DNA of 64,000 nt. Origin: Copromyces sp. CBS 386.78 (Eukaryota; Ascomycota; Sordariomycetes; Sordariales; Sordariaceae). The notes under the pieces are model-generated. The model was given only the letters and a program-made list of their open reading frames with translations. It was not told the origin of the DNA and ran no database searches. The stretch lies in NCBI GenBank assembly GCA_030685235.1, contig MU839092.1, forward strand, positions 186,001-250,000. Reading direction: 5' to 3'. Made by a program: the position numbers and the translations under genes. Each line of letters starts with the position of its first letter. The first letter of the stretch is position 1. Positions 57,952 to 64,000 of the stretch are shown piece by piece.

Positions 57952-58710
57952 CTAATAACAAGCCTCAACCCCCGTCCTACTCCTCGTCAACATCAAGATT
58001 CCCACAATCACCCCATAAAGGCCCAAGACCTCACTGAAGATCAAGATCAACACCATGCCCGTATACAGCCTTGGCTGCTGCGTGTTCGCCCTCACCCCAG
58101 CATCTCCTACGATCCCGATCGCAAAACCGGCTGCTAGCCCGGTCAGTCCGACGGCGAGACCGGCACCCAGCTGCAAGAACGAGACGTATAGCGGTAAGGG
58201 GTCGATCAGGGCGTTGGAAATCAGGATGGAGGTTACGAGGCCGTAGATGGAGAGGATTTGGGCCATGATCGTTGGGAGGCTTTTTGGGGATTCTTGTTAG
58301 TGATATTGTGATCCTTTGGAGAGAAAGGAGGGCATGTTGTAAAGAGAAAGGTGGGAAAAGGATTATACATGTTCTGTGGGACCTGTTCAGGTTTCAGGAT
58401 GCCCGTGGCAAAGATGGCTCCAGAGGACTTGGCTGTGCCGTAGGAGGCGCCGATTACGGCAAAGATGATGGCTATGGCGCAGCCGAGGGCACCAAAAAAG
58501 GGCTATATTCGTTTACGGCCCTTTTGGTGAGACTCATGAGTCTTGACATTGCGGGTGAAGATGGAGAGGGTTGAGTTGGAATTGACGAACGGAATATACA
58601 GGACTGTCATGGAAAAGACACATGTTAGTCATGGGTGTACAAGATTTGTTGAGAGGAAAGGGAAATATGATATCATACCATATGTCCCGGTCGATATAAA
58701 CTTTCTCCAT
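57952..58710 (-). CDS. V-type ATPase proteolipid subunit c-like
   Basis: Exons 58710-58679, 58603-58591, 58502-58369 and 58279-57952 give 168 residues. The second exon is 13 nt. Splicing restores CPVYSPFFGALG, the conserved Vma3 start, and [15 protein letters not shown] at the last junction. Four membrane helices are evident: [60 protein letters not shown] and [20 protein letters not shown]. The last has the essential ion-binding Glu (FSE). The family forms the rotating c-ring of the vacuolar proton pump. It differs from canonical Vma3 in the first lumenal loop ([16 protein letters not shown]) and has a charged N-terminus (MEKVYIDRD), so it may be a second, diverged copy; I cannot see whether vma-3 is elsewhere. 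Confidence 0.88.
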
Positions 58711-59329
58711 TGTTTGAGCTGTTATTGTCGTTGTCAAGTATTCTGGCCAATTACAGTCCTGTTCCGTTCTCCTGTGAGGCAGCAGGTTCCAAGTGAAGCT
58801 CGTGAACATTCTCTTTTAGTGAAGAAACTCAGATGGGGATGGACCTTATTTAATAAGCTCCTGGCTCTTTCTATACACGTAATGCCATGCTCACAAGGAG
58901 CACACGATCGCAGTGCTGAGCGCAGTAAGATGTCTGCCAGCCTGCGATTGGTGAGGCCGGATCACTTGATGATGACTCAACCCCAAGTTCGGATTATAGA
59001 CTGAAAAGCAATAATGGTAGAGCCAACAAGATGTAAGGTCTTCTAAAGAAGTGATAGCTGCACCAGTCTATCGACTTCATGTACACTCTATTCAACATTC
59101 TTACCTAGGCAGACGCCAAGGTATTGGATGACTTCACCGAGATCGATGTAACCCATACACATGTTGCGCATAATGTGTAGATGGGTAAAGATGGTGAACA
59201 TCGATGTTGGCTAACGTGAGCAGATCAAGTGCTCGACAAAACAACCAGTCTATTTCCCATCGTGACCACATCTTCAAACCATTGTACCCATGTAATCCTT
59301 ATTTTTCTGATGTTTCTGCTTAAACAACA
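58711..59329. other. Intergenic region, no gene seen
   Basis: Promoter of the leftward proteolipid gene and 3' region of pha2. No motifs found. Confidence 0.45.
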
Positions 59330-60815
59330 CTACCGCCTCCTCTGATTCAACCAACTACCCAACCCCCTCCACCGTTCCGCCACGCCCTCAACCCACTCCA
59401 CATCTCCCACCAACCCGCTCACCCTCCCCTCCGGGTCATCCCACCGGTTCCCCTCAAACTCGACAAAGAAGAGATACTGAAACGGCGCAATCAGGCTCGG
59501 CAAGCTATTGATGCTCGTCAAGTTCAATCCCCTCCTTTTAAAGCTCCCAAGGACATCCGCTAGTGCTCCGGGCGTGTGATGCGGCACCGTGAACGAGACC
59601 ATAGACTTATACAAGCCCTTGTACGCATCTCCCTTCTCCGCATCATCCCTCCCACCATTGCTTCCCGAAACCGACGACGACGGACGAGGCGACATCGACA
59701 CGGGCGATCCGCCCGAGCCCGAAGAAGACCCAGGCAGAGACTCAGCCCGGTCCGTAGTCCACGGTAATCCCTCGGGCAGTGAAATCTCCTGCTCGACGCC
59801 GTCATCGCTGCGGCTGCTGCAGGGTCTCCGCCGGAGAACAAAGAAGCGGGTCGTGTTATCTTCGCGGTCTTCGATGCAGCGCGCCAGCACGTCCAGGCCG
59901 GCCATCTCGCCCGCTACTTCGCCGGCTACCGCAGCGCTTTCTCCCGAGGCGTCGGCAGCCGCGAGCTCGGCGGCTTTGCTGGTAGAGGAGACCTCGATGG
60001 TCTCGACGGCCTTGAGGTAGGTGGCGAAGAACTTGGCGGTTTGGCCGAAGGCTTGAGGGTGGGAGTAGACGCGCTTGACGTGGGAGAGGGATGTTAGGGG
60101 GGTTGCCTTTGCGGTTTCGACATTGACATTTGGTAATAGGGATGCCTTTCTCCGGCCTAGGAGGAAGTGGTGCACGTCTAGATAGGCTTCGCCGCAGATG
60201 GTGATGTTGGGGCAGGTAGAGGCGCGGTCGGCGAGGCAGTCGAGGGTGAAGCTGACGGTGCCGTGGGTTGAGTTCTCGAAGGGGGCGACGCCGAAGTCAA
60301 CATTAGAGGCTTGGACTTCGTCGAAGACCTCTGTAGCATTTGTTAGTCGAGCTCTCTGTTTTTGGGGAATAAAAATAGAGAAGGTCAACAAACCCCTGAT
60401 CGTCGTTGTAGGGATGAGTTCCCATTCATCCTTGTTGGGAAAGGCAGATTTTGTCGCCTATGTGTTGCAACAACCCCAAGTCAATATCAGTCTTTCTGAA
60501 CACCACTGAAAAGGATAAATCCGGTAGCCATATGAAAGCCTTTCGAGTGTTCCCTCAAGTTGAATAGTCTTAGTATCCGTTTTTGTCGAGCTCCCTTTCA
60601 TGCACTGTCTCAAATCTGACAGCCCGTAATAGCTCCCATTCACCAAGGTAATTTCGCCCACCAACCCACTTAACCGTCCCTCCCAAGCCCATCTCATGCG
60701 GATCACATACCTGATGAGAATACGAAGCAAAAGGCCCCAAGAAGGCGACCTTCCTCCTGTGACTCCTCTCGCGAGTCCCTTCCGATGTCGGCGCAATGGC
60801 GATTGTTGAGCTCAT
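59330..60815 (-). CDS. pha2: Prephenate dehydratase (phenylalanine biosynthesis)
   Basis: Exons 60815-60711, 60457-60394 and 60330-59330 give 389 residues. RKVAFLGPFASYSHQ is the P-protein start. VDFGVAPFENSTHGTVSFTL holds the conserved substrate-binding block, and NTTRFFVLRRR the catalytic Thr-Arg-Phe motif. The ACT domain follows: FTVPHHTPGALADVLGSFKR, then NLTSINSLPS and FQYLFFVEFEG. The enzyme converts prephenate to phenylpyruvate in the cytosol. A Ser/Gly/Pro-rich insert of about 60 residues separates the catalytic and ACT parts. In bacterial P-proteins the Phe-binding ACT motif is ESRP; here it is NSLP. Confidence 0.92.
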
Positions 60816-62201
60816 CTTTGCAGGCTGCCCACAGACTCTTGCTGCTTAACCTTCTAATTTGCTCTTGGATAGCGCACGCAGATACACACGCCCAGAACAC
60901 TGCTCAACGAGTTTCTAGGGTTGTCGGTCGTGGATGTTGTAAGTTGAAAGAGCAAATTCCCTGATTTGGGTCTGAGTCGTGACTAAAGTTGCCTGTGACC
61001 AATCATCCATAAAGCGCAGCGGAGCACTTGGAGACCCATATGCATGTCGTGGTACCTGACGCGGAAGGTCGATTGTGGATGCAGTACTTCTGGAGTCCCT
61101 GTGGTAATATTTATGTTTGCCCCGGTTGTCCCAAGCAACAATTCGCTTTTAGTTCATGATCCTCCGACTCAGGCCCACCGGCGTCCTGACTGTTTGATAC
61201 TGGTTTCGGCCGGCCACACGGGACTTTGCCCCTCAAAAGATCCGACCGCCGGACCCCGCTCCGGCCCCGATTACCGGCTTCAGATTTTCCCATCCCTCAC
61301 CAGAGTCGTGCTCCACGACAGGCCCACAATGAACGAGTGATGACACTGCGCTCCCTGAGGAGTGAGGACTCCATGGTCCCTAGCTGTCAAGCCTAGATCT
61401 TACGCTGAGTAGCACACAATAGGGTGCTTCATCTGATTTACTGATCTTCAGGCATCGTTTGATAGTGCCAAGCCGGGAAATCGTCACCTTCCAAGACAGT
61501 CGTCGAGAACAATCCAGACCAGGAGCCATCAATATCAAACAACAAAAAATCCGAATGAACGTGGGATTCGGTCCTCGGCTACCGCGTACTAAGCCCTATT
61601 TAAACCATATCTCATAACGACCCGTTTGATTTTTTCCACCCAAGATCCCATAACCCAATTTTTAATGAACCGAAAGCACAAAAGAGTGTTCATAAAGACA
61701 GACGCTGTCAGTCCCCGGAATAAAAGCAAATCCATTCCTCTTGGTTCCGCGCTAGACATTCAATCCTTGCCATCTTCCAACTTGAGGTATCGCTTTGCGT
61801 CTAGCTAAGGGATTTTTGATGAATATTTCGTTGGTCTTGGTCGGACCCACGAAGAATCAACCCTTGATCCCATCTGTGGACCTTCCGCTTCAGTCATAGG
61901 CAATTTGGTTCTGTTGCGGCGGTCAGCGAGTGATCAGACATCGGCGGACCAAGAAAAGGCCAATACCTTAGATTCCATCAAATCAAACTCAAGAAGCCAC
62001 CATCATAGAGCGAAGCGGGCTCGGGCGGGACACCTGGTGGTTACCCGGCTGACGAGGGCTTGCGCCGGAGCGAGCTGCGGACACTTTGTCCGAGCTGGTT
62101 GGCTTGGGGAGCGGCGCTGAATCAGCTTTCGGCGTCGTCGTCGGCTCGGACGGGATGGCTTGAGTTCCGGGTCCCTCGTTGTCGCCGAGGGATTCAACTT
62201 G
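60816..62201. other. Intergenic region between pha2 and eRF1
   Basis: 1.4 kb holding the pha2 promoter and the 3' region of eRF1. ORFs are under 100 codons with no motifs, and no tRNA-like boxes are recognised. Confidence 0.45.
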
Positions 62202-63823
62202 TCAATCGTCGTAGTACTCATCATCGTCGCTGACGTCAGCTAGCTGCTCGAAGTTGACCTTGTAGCGGAGAATACCGCCGATGCCACCGAAACCCTTGAC
62301 GAACTGGTTGCCCTCGGTAGAACGGTCGGAGACGAATTCGAGAGTGGTACCAAAATCCTTGTAGTGCTCCGCAATCCACTCAAGGAAGGACTCCTGCGAG
62401 ACCACCTCCATCTCCTGGCCTGTCTCCTTGTCCATGAATTTGTCGCGGCTGGCCTGCTCCTGTGCCTTGGTAGTATGCAGGATGACCTGGGATCCGTTGC
62501 TATCCTTGAGAACCCAGCGGTTGACCTCGAGGTTCTCGAAGACGATAAGGGTCTCGACGGCGCCGAGCTCCAAAGCTTTGAGGGTATCCTCGATACCGTA
62601 GCAGATGCGGCCGGTATCCTGGCTAATCTCCTCAAAGTACTTGCCGATGAGCTTCTTCTCCTGGATGAACTTGACGTTTCCGAGGGTCTCGGAAGACAGC
62701 TCGATGGCCTGGTTGAAGCCGTTTTCACCACCGTACGAGACATCAACAACCTTGACGACCTTGGTCTGAAGACGGGGATCGAACAAGTCGGAGGCGTTCA
62801 GGTCGTTCTTGAAATCGGCGGAACCAGCCAGAACGATACCGGCAACGTTGGGCCTGTCGTTGGTGATGAAGCACTGAACGGCCAATTCGGCGACCTTGCG
62901 GACGTAGTTGTGACGCTTTTCCTCACGGAGACGAGCGAAACGCAGAGCGGACTGACCACCACGACCGTGCTTCTTGGGGAGATCGACCGAGAACTTGTGG
63001 ACAATGTCGCGGGTGTTTCCACTAAGGGTACCAAACAAGGCACCGTTACCATCCATGATGATGAAACCGAACTTCTGGTCGGAGTCGAGAAGCTCGGCGA
63101 GAGCCTCGGTATGGAACTTGTTGTCGCAAAGGTAGAGGGAGGTGTTGATGGGCTTGAAGGGCTCGAAATCGATGTTGACCTTTCTCTCCTTGCCTTCGGA
63201 GGTCAAGATTTCACCGCAGTACACGACAAGGCCATTGGGAGGCACCTTGTTGTACAGCTTGAGCCTCTGCTGGGTCGAGGTAATGGCCGAAAGGACGGAC
63301 TGACGGTTGACACGCGACTTAATGTTCGAGGCAGTGCCCTATAGGTAACAAAGTCAGGAACAACTGTCCGGCACGATGAAATGTCGAGGTTGAAGGGAAG
63401 CATGGTGACGCACATATTCTTCAGCCAACATCTTGGCGGCTCTGGAGATCTGATCCTTGGGGGCTGAAGACGACGAAAAGTCAGCATCGCTCTGGACATT
63501 GGGTCACGGTACAGCAGAGCAGCGAATGTTACTGCCAAGGATCTCGCTATGCGATCAAGGGAGGGTAGACGGCGGTGACAATGCCATGGTAGAGTCAAAC
63601 GTACGGATGATGAGCGAGATCATGGAGGTACCGTTGCCACGGGCGGCCTCAAGACGCTTGATAAGCTTCTTGACCTTCCATATCTCGATCTATGGGCGGA
63701 CAAGGACATCTCGTCAGCATGCGAACATCACGTCGGCAACTCTGTTTTTTTGCGCGCGCGCAGTCGGGAGAGGGATGATGAACCACTCACGTTCTTCTCG
63801 GCCTCGTTGGCGTTGGGATCCAT
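62202..63823 (-). CDS. sup45: Eukaryotic translation termination factor eRF1
   Basis: Exons 63823-63791, 63689-63605, 63463-63414 and 63338-62202 give 434 residues with consistent phases. Domain 1 has the stop-codon decoding motifs NIKS ([11 protein letters not shown], formed just after the third intron) and YLCDNKF (YxCxxxF). Domain 2 has [14 protein letters not shown] with the GGQ peptide-release tripeptide. Domain 3 leads to the eRF3-binding region, and the protein ends in the acidic SDDDEYYDD tail typical of eRF1. It acts in the cytosol with the GTPase eRF3 at all three stop codons. The gene has early short introns and one long 3' exon, with strongly biased codons, as for a highly expressed gene. 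Confidence 0.97.
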
Positions 63824-64000
63824 CTTGGCGGTTTGGGGGGTGGTGAAGGAGAAGAGGAAGAGGAAGGAAGTGCTGCTGGCGCCCCTGGGGTTAAGTTGGT
63901 GCAGCGAGCGAGATTTGTGATGTCGTTCGTCCCTTGGGTTGGATCTGCTTTCAACGGGCGGCGAGCAGGGCAGGACGGCAAAGTGGGCAGGCTGGCAGGT

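Noticed and set aside
62364..63344. 326-codon plus-strand ORF
   Set aside because: Antisense shadow of eRF1, whose NIKS and GGQ motifs prove the minus strand is coding.

Overview
The window looks like nuclear chromosomal DNA of a filamentous ascomycete of the Sordariales, probably Neurospora or a close relative. The genes have short introns (about 50-200 bp) with GTRNGT donors, CTAAC-type branch points and CAG/TAG acceptors. Intergenic regions are long. A 7.6 kb retroelement carries the C-to-T/G-to-A, TpA-rich decay typical of repeat-induced point mutation (RIP), and a truncated 5S rRNA-like fragment lies in a gene desert, as dispersed 5S copies do in Neurospora. The gene set is housekeeping; species assignment is inference.

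Left third (1-25 kb). A partial unknown gene is followed by the divergent pair mss51 (COX1 translational activator) and rse1 (SF3b splicing factor), a small zinc-finger gene, an isoamyl-acetate-type GDSL esterase, a 702-residue low-complexity protein that appears to hide a retropepsin-like domain lacking its catalytic Asp, the thiamine gene nmt-1 with an intronic TPP riboswitch in its leader, and a LaeA-like methyltransferase. Between them lie a 943-bp LTR element with a half-tRNA-type primer site, a 270-bp TIR element, a 5S fragment and a 787-bp hAT relic.

Middle (25-37 kb). This is a gene-poor stretch dominated by a complete but RIP-destroyed Ty3/gypsy element (26894-34487) with 308-bp LTRs and 5-bp target duplications. 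A 414-bp hAT-type MITE lies inside its integrase region.

Right part (37-64 kb). In order: a UDP/dTDP-glucose 4,6-dehydratase-type enzyme, a pogo-like TIR element, a DMT-family nucleotide-sugar-type transporter, rpf1 and glycyl-tRNA synthetase (divergent), PAK kinase cla-4, a haspin-type kinase, a damaged or mis-spliced zinc-finger gene, a diverged V-ATPase proteolipid with a 13-nt micro-exon, prephenate dehydratase and translation release factor eRF1.

There is no secondary-metabolite or operon-like cluster; genes are regulated individually. The most notable content is regulatory and mobile: the riboswitch with a visible splice-site pairing partner, and five distinct transposable elements whose ends and target duplications can all be read. 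Exon boundaries were placed by hand from splice signals and reading-frame continuity; most spliced totals are exact multiples of three.
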